Made by a program: the position numbers and the translations under genes. DNA of 64,000 nt from Ligula intestinalis. Lineage: Eukaryota; Platyhelminthes; Cestoda; Diphyllobothriidea; Diphyllobothriidae. The notes under the pieces are model-generated. The model worked only from the letters and a program-made list of their open reading frames with translations, searched no databases and was not told the DNA's origin. Within the stretch, counting starts at the first letter, position 1, and each line of letters starts with the position of its first letter. This document shows positions 1 to 12,184 of this stretch, piece by piece. Where the stretch lies: contig JAYGXS010000010.1 of the NCBI GenBank assembly GCA_036362985.1, forward strand, positions 9,290,201 through 9,354,200, in the 5' to 3' direction.

Positions 1-1017
1 GCGTCGTATTTTTCCATTTATTAAGGCTCTCTAGTCTGTGAGCTCTTCCCCATAGTGTAGAGGAATGTGTGGTTTCGCTTAAAATATATACTGAATAAAG
101 TTTCAAACCCCTAAATGCAAGTGGTACGGCCGCTATGGCTCAAAACTATTCGGTAATTTATTAAGTTTTTTAAATCCAGAAAGACACTCTTTCTTCAGGT
201 ATAAAATTTGAAGAAGGAATAATGTGCTATCAAATAAATGCAAGAAGTAACATTTCCTATAAAATATATTTCACTTTATAGTGAAACACTACTACACTTC
301 ACTTTATGGTGCACACTGCTCACGTAGTCGTTTTTTACACAGTTAACTTTAAGCAGGCGGTCAGAACGAAGTTCGTTCAAAGGCCAGCATTCATGCATGA
401 TAATCATGATAACAAGCCTACTTGAGAAACATTTTTGAATCAAAAACGCATTTCAGAATTTCAGTTGACATTTCAAGACATTCGAAATCTACTGTATCTG
501 CAGTGCTGTGTTCACTTGCAGTTCAAATTAGTTCTCGTAGTTAGAATGTTTGTGTCGCTTCGAAAATCTACGATGGAAAGAAAGGTGATGGGCAGTCAAG
601 TCAAGTTTATTAATGGAAATAAAGGCAAACGGATAAGCCTCTTTAAAGGATTTTCAAGTGTGTCAAAGTATCCATGCGAACACCTATTGACCAGTTCAAG
701 TAGGCTGAAATCCAATGTTACATCGTGCCAGCGATAATGCTATTCTTCATTTGTTGCACCCAAAATGAGTTTTTTGCCATTTAAATTGTAGGGCATATAA
801 ATTTGAGGTGTGCGCGGCGCTTTGCGCCGCGAACTTATATAAACTAACTCCAGCACGGTAAGTTGGACCTCAGGCAAGTTGAAGTTGACGACCTCCTAAA
901 CGCCATATTTTTACCGGATTTTTAAATTCTGTAATAAATAATTTATGACTAATCAAATTAAATACGAAAAAGTTACGTGGACAAGTCAGTTGTCAAAGTT
1001 ACCGTCATGGTGCACGC
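1..1017. other. Intergenic stretch, no gene seen
   Basis: No conserved domain, splice-consistent exon or known repeat end could be read on either strand. The only open frames are short and of low complexity. Confidence 0.5.
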
Positions 1018-1054
1018 TCATTGACTAGTCAAAATACCCTTGAAATCCTCCACA

Positions 1055-1115
1055 TAGTTCAAGCCATAGGCAAACGCCTTTGAATTCCCTATCGGTACAC
1101 AGTAGTTAAGAAATG
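1055..1115 (-). repeat. Probable CR1-like LINE 3'-tail fragment
   Basis: Read on the minus strand, this stretch matches the last part of the two CR1-like LINE copies (near 21080-21120 on the plus strand and 41035-41085 on the minus strand). The shared core is about 36 bases ('gggaattcaaaggcgtttgc'). No coding part of the LINE is attached, so this would be a severely 5'-truncated copy. Confidence 0.4.
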
Positions 1116-1396
1116 CATCGGCACAGCCGAACCTTTCAAAGAAGTCGTTTACATAATTATAAGCCACTACTCGTTTGTTCCAAGTAATACGACCACATGT
1201 GGTGATGTCAGTTAACACGAGCCAGTAGATGTAACAGCATTAAAGGGGCAAATTAGAAGAAGTAGAGAGCGAAGCCATTCAGAGACATGTTTGCAAGATG
1301 ATTATGCTTTGTTGACAATTATTTACATTAAAGATAGAAGGCAGACCTTCGAAAGTTAGAAACAACGTATGCACAGTTGAGAAGGCTCACTAAAAT

Positions 1397-1690
1397 GATC
1401 ATTCCTGGCCAAATTGACGTCATCAGCCAGCCATAAGTCAACGCTGGAGTGGGAGGACCGGTAACTCGAACCCGGATTATTTGGTTATTAAATACCGAGT
1501 TTAATTAGTAGTATTCCGGCAATGCAGAAGGCATTCCTAGAATACGTATTTCTGGCCATTGGCCGTCATCAGCTAGGAGTAGCCCAACTCTAAGGTAGCC
1601 GCTAAAATTGCTGCCACACTCGATTTTCGAACTCGCGTCTCGCCGGTCAGGGGCAGACGTCCTAACCATTGAGCCATGGAGTTCGCTGTC
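1397..1690 (-). repeat. tRNA-derived SINE, two adjoining minus-strand copies
   Basis: The reverse complement of 1610-1685 reads like a tRNA head: an A-box-like 'tggctcaatggttagg' followed by a B-box-like 'gcgagttcgaaaatc'. A body containing 'gctgatgacg' and 'aatggccagaaat' follows. A second partial copy (about 1397-1480) has B box 'gggttcgagttacc' and the same body. The body is shared with the plus-strand copy at 29826-29990, which supports one SINE family. The head is too diverged to be a working tRNA gene. Confidence 0.6.
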
Positions 1691-2295
1691 TGTTCAATGT
1701 TCTACGACTGAGCAGAAGCCTGCGCCTTCCGCGGATGGTAATTAGCTATCGATCCTGATTACATGACGAAACGCGGAAATGCAATCAACTGATGCATCTA
1801 CTTGGCGCCCGTATATTGAGCCTCTGCGTGGTCCTCTCTAGACTTGCGTTATTGATTAATGATTGGCTTATACCCCCTATAAATGAAGTCTTGTTTTCTG
1901 CTGCTGCTGCTGCTAATAGCGTTGACAACAGATTCCTTTGTGATTTCACAAGCTCAGAAAAAATCTTTCCGGTGCTCCGCCAGCTTGCTTTTTTATGGGT
2001 GATACCGTTCTTCGTTGGGGTTTCGCTGGCAGTCACATCGCGACGAGCAGTTGATAAAAAAAGGCTTGAAGGTCCATTTTTAGCGTATTTGCCGAGGCCT
2101 AGCTCCAGGATTTGAAGACTAGGCTCACAGCATCGGGTATAAACAGTCCTAACGAGTTTCGTAATTAGCTAACCGTACGGGAGATTAAGCATTCCCAAAA
2201 CTGTTTTAAGCAGCGGGGAGAGTTGTGTTTTGCACGAAGAGTACAGTCGAGTTTCAACCAGAATCCCAGACCGAAAAAAGTTCAATGTTTTGTTA

Positions 2296-2424
2296 TAGGG
2301 TGATTCTACTCCGATCTGTTTCAGGATGTTCTCATCCTCTATCATTGTCATGAGTAGCGAGCTAATTGGAACCCCAATTGTATATGTTACTCGCCAACTA
2401 TTAGTAACAATGTTATTATTTTAC
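2296..2424 (+). repeat. Direct repeat, copy 1 (partner 2584-2714)
   Basis: About 130 bases beginning 'tagggtgattctactccgat' recur almost unchanged starting near 2584, with only a few substitutions. The interval between the copies is filled by a minus-strand SINE. The repeat contains no gene. Confidence 0.85.
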
Positions 2425-2575
2425 CGACAACACAGGTGATGGCAGGTCAACTCTAGTGTAGCAGCGGAAATTCCTGCCACGCTTGAGTTTCGAACTCGCG
2501 TCTCTCCGGCCAGAGACGAACGCTCTAAGCATTGAGCCACGGGTCCGCCGTGTTGTCGGTTTTTGATCGGGACTA
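2425..2575 (-). repeat. tRNA-derived SINE (minus)
   Basis: The reverse complement shows an A-box-like 'cgtggctcaatgcttagagc', a B-box-like 'gcgagttcgaaactc' and a 3' body ending in 'cacctgtgttgtcgg'. It sits between two copies of a 130-bp direct repeat. Confidence 0.6.
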
Positions 2576-2583
2576 TATATGTT

Positions 2584-2714
2584 ATAGGGTAATTTTACTC
2601 CGATCTGTTTCAGGATGTACCCATCCTCTATCATTGTCATGAGTAGCGAGCTAATTGGAACCCCAATTGTATATGTTACTCGCCAACTATTAGTAACAAT
2701 GTTATTATTTTACC
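2584..2714 (+). repeat. Direct repeat, copy 2 (partner 2296-2424)
   Basis: Nearly identical to 2296-2424, including the shared segment 'gagtagcgagctaattggaa'. The high identity points to a recent duplication. Confidence 0.85.
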
Positions 2715-2775
2715 ACTGCTACACTAGAGTCGACCTGCCATCACGTGATGTGATGTTGGTCTGTGTTGTCGGAAA
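2715..2775 (+). repeat. SINE 3' tail, inverted relative to 2425-2470
   Basis: The segment 'gctacactagagtcgacctg' through 'gtgttgtcgg' is the reverse complement of 2425-2470, so a plus-strand SINE tail faces the minus-strand SINE across repeat copy 2. Confidence 0.65.
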
Positions 2776-3532
2776 ATAGTTCAACGTTTGCCAATTATTC
2801 GACCTGAAACAGAACAGGGCCTCATGTACAAACAAAAAAGGATATACTTTAGCTGTGCGCAAGAGGCACATGTGCGGCTACGGTTGCATTGATGAGAACT
2901 GGGTAGCACAAGACGATGTGACGCCAAACAAACCCAAATGGCACGTACGCCAGCACTAGTCTTCGAACTCGCAAGTAGAAGCTTTCAATGACTGGTTAGT
3001 AAAAGGGTATGTGCCCGCACAACGGGCCGCGCTGCAGAGATACTAAAGCAACACACGGGAGCCCGATTAAGGCATGAGACGTGTTAACCAGGCTGAGCAG
3101 AGTCTGTGCATCCCATAAGAAATAGCACACATTGGGGGGTGACATAAATAGTCTCGGGCTTTATGTCGGGTCAGCCACTGCGCCCAATCTCAGCAGCAGA
3201 TGACTGAATATCCCCAAATGGTGCACTGGAGAGGAAAGCTTGGCAGTGAGGCCTACTCTGGGAAATTCCAGCACAACGACACTTCGGCGCATTTCTCACT
3301 AAAATAAATCTGACGTGCTCTGAATCCATCAAGAAACTAGCTGACTGGGTAGCCCGATCCTCTTAGGATGGAGACCCAGGCTCGATGGTTACTTCTTACT
3401 CTGACTGCGTAAATCGCACATATAGGTGACATCCAGGGCGCTCTCGTGAAAGTCTGGTACGTGCTGGAGGGATCAGTTCGCGCGTGGTACACACAAACAA
3501 ACCGTGCCCCGCCATCCTGAAGCTGCTTTGCC

Positions 3533-3612
3533 ACTGGGCTCAGATAGATGGGGGGAGGAGAATGCTGCAGATGCTGCGCACTTCTGTTACCACTATGGAC
3601 TAATTCGCGCAA
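3533..3612 (+). repeat. Dispersed repeat, copy 1 (partner 5011-5090)
   Basis: The stretch from 'actgggctcagatag' through 'gatgctgcgcacttctgtta' to 'taattcgcgc' aligns with 5011-5090. It is non-coding and of unknown family. The surrounding 2776-4805 holds no gene I can support. Confidence 0.55.
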
Positions 3613-4805
3613 AATTCGCCGTTCTGCATTGAACATGCTGTGGCAAATCGTACGGTGGGCATTATCGTTAGCGACGTCCGAACGGTCCTGGCACGTGTAT
3701 GGCTGCAGTTACCTAGACAGGATATGTATCAGGACGGAGAGACCGTTTGAGGAGGTGAATGGGGAGGGGGGGGTAAAAATCGCAACTAGCGTGTCGTGCT
3801 AAAAATGTGTTCTGTTAGCTGTGTCGAGCGCTCGAAAGATTGTCTCCACTCCAACTTCTTTTTCTTAGACAGCAAGTTTATAGCCACAAGGAATGAAAAA
3901 TGTTGACAAAGAAAGTAGAAAATTCCGAAGAAAGATTAACTCACTCTACACAACGAAACATTCTGAAGTCCTCTGTAACCAGCAGGCTCCCTCGGTGAAG
4001 CCTTATTGCAGCCGAAAATTCGCCATTCTGTGGAAAGACAAAATAATGGAGGATCAAAAATAAATCAAACGATATTTGGAGAGCAACTTGAAAACGCCGA
4101 AAAGTCATGAAGTAGTCAGTATGAACAATTAATGTCATGATATTTTAGTGTCATAGAAGCACATTAAAAGCTTTGAATGGGGGCAACTAAGGTGCACATT
4201 CCAGCTCAAAAGTGGACAGGTGATGTTTGTCTCTTATTTCGTCGCAGAAGAGAAATTAGAGTAATGCACTATAAACAAACCGACGCAAGTTAAGCTATTG
4301 CAGTAGGCGCCGGTTACTAAGCCCACCTCGGGCCCAGACCAAATTGGGCTTAATAAGCGACGGGCGCACTAACCGGAGAGTCCTAGCTCTTGATTGGCAA
4401 ACGCAGGATAAGCACTATACATTACATACGTACTGTATTATGTGTAGAGCTTGGTTATGTACAAGAAAATAATGCTGTTTGTCTGTATTTTACGTAATAA
4501 CAAAAAAAATGATTTGCGACACTTTAAAAAAAGCGTCTAGTGTCAGCTGTTTTGGAGGAAACTTCACTTGCAAGTGCTCTTTGATGTCCTTCTCCGGCAT
4601 CTTGTTTTGCGTAAGACTAGCCAAAACTATGTAACCAGTAGCGCACGCGGAGAGATGAGAATCTCACTCTATCCTGTTGGCAAACTGGGCTTTTTAGCCG
4701 GCGGATTTCGCTATGTAAAATTCCGTCCCAAGCTGATTTGGGCTTAATAGGCGGCTGGGCCTATTAACCGTGGGCATAATAACCGGCGACTACTGTATAA
4801 GGCGT

Positions 4806-4930
4806 TAAAAACCGTGGCTTAGAAGGTTGCCATCTGACGCGATAACTCAAACCGGGCAGTCGGCCTACTGTGTTTGTGTGGATTGGCCGACTGGTGGACT
4901 GAGTGTCAGGCTGCAATGGCATCTTCGTGG
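4806..4930 (+). repeat. Dispersed repeat, copy 1 (partner 39336-39455)
   Basis: About 120 bases, including 'gataactcaaaccg' and 'ggctgcaatggc', align with 39336-39455, which lies in intron 6 of the MAT gene. It is non-coding. Confidence 0.6.
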
Positions 4931-5010
4931 GGTCTTAGGGGCAGCTCTGGCCGGGCAAGCTAACTGCCATCCCCCCCTGCCGACTCCGGTCTTCTTGGTT
5001 TAGTCACGAC

Positions 5011-5090
5011 ACTGGGCCCAGAGGAAGAGATTGCGGCGGATGCTGCGCAAGTCTACTATCACTCCAATCTAATTAACGCACAAGTCACCT
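5011..5090 (+). repeat. Dispersed repeat, copy 2 (partner 3533-3612)
   Basis: Aligns with 3533-3612. It lies directly next to the PLE tail that follows. Confidence 0.55.
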
Positions 5091-5189
5091 AAAAAGTGGC
5101 TTATGGATTTTCGAATGGAAAGATCTGCAACAACACGATTCATTGGTATACACATTACCGACAAATAAATTCTGACACCTTTCGACTTG

Positions 5190-5290
5190 AGAATAAGATG
5201 ACTCGATCGCTGGGACAATGCTTTTATTCGCCTGACTTTTCGAGATCCGACTTGTTTGTTATCGTCAGTCGGTACAACGAAACCATCCTG
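5190..5290 (-). mobile_element. Penelope-like element 3' tail
   Basis: The reverse complement contains 'tctcgaaaagtcaggcgaat' and 'cattgtcccagcgatcgagt'. These match the 3' end of the PLE at 52462-54510 ('tatcgaaacgtcaggtgaat', 'attgtcccagtgatcgagtc'). Only the last 100 or so bases of the element are present, so this copy is extremely truncated. Confidence 0.7.
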
Positions 5291-5311
5291 ACCATTAGAG
5301 GCAGCAATCAT

Positions 5312-8300
5312 GTGTCATTGATGACTCCTGGTTGCAGCCAATACAGGATGAACCTACCACTTGGAAGATTTAGGATCTAGCTAGGTGACCAATCGAATCC
5401 GGATGCAAATCTATAATTTTCACAAGCTTAAGTTATTATATAGTTGGCTGAAGTCGGTAACAATAATCGACCGTCTACGGGACACTAAACTATAGCTCGA
5501 ATTCAGGATGTTTGGTCAGATTGGTGATGTGATTTTGTAGGCAATTACGTTCTGCAATATCACTTTTAAGGCATGTGATCCTTGAATTCTACATAAAATA
5601 GCATCATTATCTGGACACGAAATACACGCCAAATTTTCTAAATCCGTAAATATTATATTTGGGGTTTTTCAGATAGTCCAAAAAGGCAAAATATGGCTGT
5701 GTAAACGAAGACCAGAGAGAAAAGTCATATCGTTTTTGTATCACTTAACTTTATTTATCGAAATTCGAATGACGCTCGGCCGGCTTCACTACCTTAAGCA
5801 TTGGTATTTATATTTTTTGTGTGTTTTGCCTTGAAAAATTTCCTCAACTGCACATTTAAGCGTCGCAAGCTGAAATGAAACGCTATTCACAAGAGGGCAA
5901 TAAAGAGGTCGGTTAATTCACATTCCTTCCGGGCCGGAGCCAGGCAGAGGGGTTAAGACATGTTGCACAGGTACAGTGCTTTAAAAAGTCGACATGTACA
6001 GTCGATTATGCGTGATTTGCGCTACCGAGAGAACGCATCTGCTGGTTACCCTATTTGCTGGCAACCTGACGCATCCAGGGGTGGCTGGGAGAGGAATCAC
6101 GATGAGTTGACGCTTGCGACAGGTAAATGGGCTGTGGCGGAGCATTATCGACAGCTCTAGGAGGACGCAAAGGGTGGAAGTCTGGTACACCAACAGTCAT
6201 AGCAGTGTTGAGCCTGATGACGATATTATGCTATAGCGACCATGAACCAACTGTAAAACGCTTCTTTCATTACAACTGCGTTGTGACCAGTTTCCGCATA
6301 GCCAACACGTCTGAGGCAACCTTAACCGAACAATTGTTGGAGACCCATCTGTACACGAAAATGTAATTATCTTTACCAAAACTGGGGGTTTCTAGACAAG
6401 GCAAGCGTAAAGTGATGTTGTGATGTTGGCTTAAACGGACTAGATGCCCCTAGACGGAGATAGTGGACAAGAAAGCTGCCTGGACGAGAGATTATATAAA
6501 ACAGACGACTAAGGTCGAGGAAAGCACTTTAAGATCAAATAAGTACTAAATATCTCAATGAAAACTGTGTATGTAGCCTAGTTATCCGTCAATACGACTG
6601 AAAGAATGGACAGAGGCATATATAATCTAGAGGTGAAGGGCAGTCCTTACATCAATCAGTTTGTCCAACTGAGTTGCACTATCCTTCAGTGTTCGAATGC
6701 GTCGCAGAATCTCGATCACCTTTTTGAGGCGTAGACAACGCCGGTGATTTCGTAGAACTATAAAATGCGGTTCCACAAGGCCGCGGGAAAGGGCTTCTAA
6801 GGAGCTGAAAAAGCAGTGGTGAAAAGTGAGGTGTCAAATTAAACAGAGAAGTGGATGAAACTGTATGATAGAATTGCCTTAGTGGAACATATATTATACA
6901 ATTTGCCGGCTGCTGATGTGCTAGTGTCTCCTTGTCCGCCAAATGAGTCTGCTGACAGGAGAGAAAATGTACACTAACGCCAACCGTGGATGTATTCCAC
7001 AGTCGCAGACAATCTTATAATCTATTGCCTTATCAAAATCCACGAAAATGCAGGGGCACCTCCGCTACACTTTCGGCCGGTGACTCGGTAATAACCGCGA
7101 GAAAACCTCTGGCCGTTGACATGGATTACTGCTTTCGTGAATAGCGTCTTCTTGTTCAGGTTCGGAATCTTCTCGAGTATGCTGCATTTTTCTGCGTGGG
7201 TCGATATACTAGCACGTAACTTGACGGAGAAGATAATTATTTTGCACATGAAGCCAAAGATTTATATACGTAAGGTGGCCGAACTTTAGTTTTCTGACGA
7301 ATGAAACCATGTGTCCAGGCCATCAAAGTTATTTTTTTGGTGACACGTCCCAGAAGTACCAAATATGTGCTTTGATACTTCTCGGTGAATATTTTAATAA
7401 CTAAGGCTATACTAGTGATATTGTGCCGTTCCTTATTAGCTTCTTTAATTATCAGTTTGTGATCTAGTTATAATAAATTCCGCCTCAAATGCGACACTGA
7501 AATCGCTCAAAAATAATTCATCTCTTGCGTCGTCCAGACTTCTACTAGACTGCATCACTGAGTTTGAGTTACTGTTAGTGAATTAGTCGATGTTGGCTGA
7601 AGAATATACAGTTCAATATAAGCGGTTTTATGGTACAACCATGAATTTATGCGGAAATTCTTCGCGCCGAGGATGAACAAGAAGTTAATAAGCGACAGCC
7701 TTAGCATTTTCCCCCTGCAAATATGGCTGTGCGTGCGCTTACAGGATCGGTCGACTTATCAGTTACGTCAGGCAAGACAGAAAATTCAGTTGACTGGCTT
7801 AACGCCGAGTCATGAAAAAACGGTGAAAAGTATTGAACTCTTGATGTACAGAGCATTACTCTATGTGTGCTAAATCAGGCAGACGAATAGAATGCTACTA
7901 TGAAGAACAGATACATAAGTAATCATATTACCGATAAACTGTTAGTTTTATCGACAATATGTACAAATAAGCGGTAACAGGTTTCGTCTACAGCAATCTA
8001 GCATAACTCCCGTGATTAATTAAGAGTGTAAAATGTTGTAATAATGATTCAGAGACTTTATAGTGGCTACGGAACTATATCATGGATCAGAAATGCATCT
8101 TGCTGCAAGCGCGATGTAGCTTTATTTTATTTGGATGGTGATGCGCTCATCTGAACTTCAAAATACCTATTCGCAGCCCAGAAACTTGTGAGTTGGGCGA
8201 AAATGCAGAGTTGTAGGGCATATAAGTGCAAATTTCGATTCTGTTTATTTATAAAAGCAAACCAGAGTATAATAATTGCAGAAAAATAGTCTAATTAAAG

Positions 8301-8340
8301 TGGGCTAAAGATCACTTTGCGAAGATAATATTAGCAAACC
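5312..8340. other. Non-coding stretch, possible long VPS50 intron or flank
   Basis: No domain or repeat end was recognised. If the VPS50 gene (minus strand) continues downstream of its exon at 8354-8556, its next exons should lie here or beyond the window start. I looked for the residues expected next in that family and did not find them. Confidence 0.4.
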
Positions 8341-8353
8341 AATGAGTGCCTAC

Positions 8354-9247
8354 CTACGTGCCTCCTTGCATTGCAAATAAGCATCCCGGTTTAGCTCTTG
8401 CAGTTTCATCACTTTCCTGAGCTCTTCTTGGTAAAAGGGTTGCTTCTCGAGAATAAGATGAGATACTTGACGGCATACGGCAGTTTGCCGCTGTCGTAAG
8501 AGGGTAAGTCTTTCATCTATCACTTTCAAATTTCGAAAGTTTGACTGCAGATGACTCTGGAGACAAAACCAAACAAGCCAGATGAAAGGTATGAGTGGGA
8601 ACATGTCGATTAAAGGGGAACTGCCCTAGATCGCATTGCGCACAAACTAAACAAGAATGCAACAATAATGTACTGAGTGGGTGCTTAATTGGTAAAAAAA
8701 TACCTCATTAAACAAATGGTTACATAATATTTGCTTTAAAAGATGTAGCGTTTGGAAAAAACGCAAACGCAACGGGTCCGAACAGATGTCAAGGGTAACA
8801 CGCCGGTCAATATTTCAACGCACCTACTTCAACACCTAATATTAAAAGCTTCAATAAGTTACAGGAAAACTGCGTTTTCCAAAGAGACGGAGAGTCGGCA
8901 AATCATGCGCAAGCCATTGCAAAAGAACGCTCTCTGTGTAGTTACATGTGAACCAAATCCTAAAATTTTGTTTAAATGAGCTCACAGATAGAGCATAGAA
9001 AGTACGGAGCTTTTTCACAGTAATGCCTATTTTATTGAACGTGTACATTTCCATAATTCTTTAATGCATGATTGGCAATGAAAAGTGCACAAATGTTGTG
9101 CAAGGCAAGCAGTACACTAACCTCGAATTCATATTTGCCGCTATCGAAGGATGCATCAAAATATAACTTTTCAATGTTGGAAATGATTTCCTGACTATAC
9201 TGCGGGTCAGGCGGACCAGTAGCTCCACTGGTGGCTTCCAACGGACG
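8354..9247 (-). CDS. VPS50: VPS50 / syndetin homologue, two internal exons (partial gene)
   Basis: Syndetin is a subunit of the EARP endosomal tethering complex (shared VPS51/52/53 core) that returns cargo from recycling endosomes. Two minus-strand exons are visible. Exon A, 9247-9122, has acceptor 'ttgtag' and donor 'gttagt', 42 codons, including IISNIEKLYFDASF and KYEFE. Exon B, 8556-8354, has acceptor 'ctccag' and donor 'gtaggc', including AVCRQVSHLILEKQPFYQEE and ending CKEAR. From memory of the family, the pattern 'SIEQ.YF...FD..KYELE' followed by 'VS..V..LILEKQP.Y..EL..V..LQ' is the start of the VPS54-like N-terminal domain of VPS50. Both exons are open, and exon A ends in phase 0, where exon B can continue. 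A second acceptor ('ctgcag', exon start 8544) would remove four codons. The first exon, the rest of the protein and the stop were not found. Confidence 0.62.
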
Positions 9248-10250
9248 CTACAAAAAAAATCGACAACAAGACCCAAATACTGTATTGGAAAACCAGTGAG
9301 AATTCAGGGTCGAAATTTCATTTTGTTCTTGAATTTCATGCTTGGGCTATAGAAAAAGTAAGAAATATCATTTGCATACACTGACGAGAAAATCCTTCAA
9401 CCTCTTCATAGAAGATTTGGGCCCTAACTGAAAAACATGTTTACGCACCTAAAACCAATTGGCTCGTTTAGTTTATGATTATAATGGTCATCAGTTCCTG
9501 TCAGTTCAAAGCGGGAAGTTCGGAACATAAAAGGTTCGTTGGAGATACAGCCACTCCGCTATTTCAGGAAAGTTAATTTACGGAGTTTCAAACGTACCAT
9601 CGAAGAGTGCAACGGAGCGTTTTTGTGTTTGCTGGAATTGAATGATTTTTGGAACAGGAAAACATTTGTCTTTGGTTAGCATGTTCTTTTTCGGACATCT
9701 CCAGTTACGAACGGCCGTTCGAAACGTAACTCTTTCGTTTCTTGATAAGTGTCTTATCTGTTATCCCGGTATTCAGTCGCACAGTTATACATCGATGTAC
9801 AGTAGCCCTTCTTCAACGACAGGGAGCGCTGCGTGCTCATTAACATCACGTTCCTACCTCATTTTTGAAAGTGGGGCTCACTGAATTCTATGCTCGATTT
9901 CACCGCAGACGTTTTTTAAAGACGAGTCGATGGGGAATGTTACGTACTCTGGCTATCCCACTTCCCATTTCAGCTTACATGGGTGCTCACAAGTAGCACC
10001 AATTGCCCGAACTGTCATTATTTTAGTAGTACTCTGTTTTTTAAGACTGTGCCTTCTAGGCGCCTCAAATATAAAATTTAGGTAGGGTTGTATATAGGGG
10101 TTGCATTTTTCCTTGACTTATGATTGAAAAAAGACTTCTTTCCGAATGAATGAAAAGGTTCGCGTTTCAAGTATTTGCTTTGATGAGGAAGAAGACGTGT
10201 CGAGCACCGGATCAATTGATTTATTGTCCTGTGCTTGTCCTAAGCTTTCA
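9248..10250. other. No gene recognised
   Basis: This may be upstream intron of VPS50 (minus strand). No upstream exon could be identified, and no repeat ends were seen. Confidence 0.4.
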
Positions 10251-10255
10251 CCTTT

Positions 10256-11270
10256 TCAGTAGGCGATGACACGGATTTCATAACTGTCATCTGAACATGA
10301 CCAAACATCGGTGGGCAAATCGTTCTTACACCTCTGCTCATCCACGGGATACAGCTCTGTAATATAACTGCAGAAAAGATGCCGGGCAGCCGGTGTGGCA
10401 TCTTTCTGTAGGCCAAACCACATTCGGTAGTGAACCTCCTCCATGTGGACCTAGAGCACTCGCCTGGATACTGGACCCCATTGTCTCAGTCCATTTTTTA
10501 GGCGACTCTTATTATCTTCGATCGCGTTCTTATGACAACCGGTTACCGGATTACCAAAATTTGTGGAGTGTTCTACTGTCGAGTTCTTGTACCTCATGGG
10601 CAGACACTCCAGGTTCCGACCAGCAATCGGTCACTATCCCACTCCTGACAGCGACTTTTCTTTCAATCTCAGTCTCGCTTATAAAGACGTTTAAAAACGG
10701 CGTTTCAAAGACGCGAGTCGTACATCCTGTTGATCCATATTTGCCATCTTATTCGGCACTGGTTGTACATCCAGCGTGAAATCAAGGTTTCGTCGATTTT
10801 TGCTTCCACGCCCGAGTCGCCAACTGTCCCAGCATACTTCGGTAGCGCATGTGGACAGAATTTCCGGCACATGGCATACCAGTATATGGCTGCTTTTTCG
10901 GCCATGCCACACATAACCGACACCTCCTTAACCGACTTATCTGCAACAAATGCTAAGCCTTCATCTATTTTCTTCGGCAAGCCTAAGTGACTGTTGAAAA
11001 TTCTCGTTTTGACCCAAATGACTTCTTCTTTTTGCATAACCTGCAACGGAGAACGAGTCCGTCGTCTGCGCACTCGGATTGGAGCCGGGAAGACAGCCGA
11101 CCTTTCTGCTGGCCGTACACCACGTCACCGTCTGAATTGAGCGAGTTTACCAATTATTCGTACGGCGGAGGTTTTGCCAGCCTTCTGGATCGAGCATTTA
11201 GAGTTTCGTGGTCGTAGGAAACAAAAACGTGTTTTGGTACATATGAAACAATGTTGAGTTTGCTGCTGCT
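10256..11270 (-). pseudogene. Merlin (IS1016/ISXO2-like) DDE transposase remnant
   Basis: Reading the minus strand from 11270, a Cys-containing N-terminal part (CFICTKTRFCFLRP, about 11258-11215) is followed by a longer open segment (11073-10705) with GDSGVEAKIDETLISR, the first-Asp motif of ISXO2/Merlin transposases. After a frame change near 10700 comes GIVTDCW, the second-Asp motif. The end (10444-10256) reads MEEVHYRMWFGLQ then SYITELYPVD, similar to the family C-terminus. Merlin transposases bind their own TIRs and move by cut and paste. At least two frameshifts and several stops mean this copy is dead. I did not find its TIRs. Merlin elements are known in schistosomes. The alternative, a chance match, is unlikely given four ordered motifs. 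Confidence 0.62.
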
Positions 11271-12184
11271 CTTCAGATGAGCTAAACCAGAGACGGGGGA
11301 CTAGTTTGCATAGACTGCCTCCCAAACAGAGTTCATCCTGCTTCCGGCTACTTTTAAAAAACAACCAGCCACATTGTGTTTCCTCTGCCTCTCGCCCAGC
11401 AGTTGCTTTACCCGGATTGTAACTGGCGACGCTTTCTTCTGCGTTGTCCTGATAGTCGGTGAGCTGAATGATGCAATGTATATTCTGCGTAAACTGCCTC
11501 CGGCCGTTGACCCAGACGGGCTGAATATCAGGTAAAAGTTATCAGTTCCCCACCGGTATGATTTACGTACGTCGACCATGTATAATTAATTTGACAAAAT
11601 TCTGCCTTAACCCGCACGGCCATTATGCTTCTCTTGTTATCAGGCAATTGGGTAGGAATTTACACCTACTTGGCTTCTGCCTCTCCATCTGTTTGGACTC
11701 TACCGCTTACCTACATAAGCGTTTCCTTCACCAACCGAAACTGACTACCCTCGACATAAAATCAACGCTACCTTTCATTTATGATGGCGGCCGGTCATGC
11801 AGGTTCTTTTTTTCTTTTTCGTTGGAGTTTTGTATTAAGTTTGCTGATTATTCCAAGCAATAACAGTCGTCTCGTTGACTTCCATGACTTGTAGCGTTAT
11901 TTTTCTGGAGTTTTCTTTAGCCCAGCCGAAATTGCCCTCTTCTATTTCAAGTCATAAAACAAATTTGCCTATAAGCCCCAAATATAAATTTTTCTTTTGA
12001 GTTTTCGCACACTTATGCACCAATTACAACACCCCCCGTATTGTCCCCTTTAACCACAGTCTCAAAAGACAACTTGGGCTGGTGGAATTATTTGAGGCGG
12101 CCTCAAAAGACAGCGTTATCAAAACTTGTTTACTTAGATGCCATAGAATTAGTTATCCATGAAAAAAATAATTATCACGAATAG
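11271..12184. other. No gene recognised
   Basis: Plus strand 11461-11520 reads weakly like the start of a LINE reverse transcriptase (ELNDAMYILRKLPPAVDPDG), but nothing convincing follows. The rest is AT-rich and featureless. Confidence 0.35.

Noticed and set aside
3337..3802. Overlapping open frames of 84-99 codons
   Set aside because: They oppose each other, overlap a dispersed non-coding repeat and show no family motif.
5096..5380. 94-codon plus-strand open frame
   Set aside because: It overlaps a minus-strand PLE 3' tail, and no domain is visible in it.
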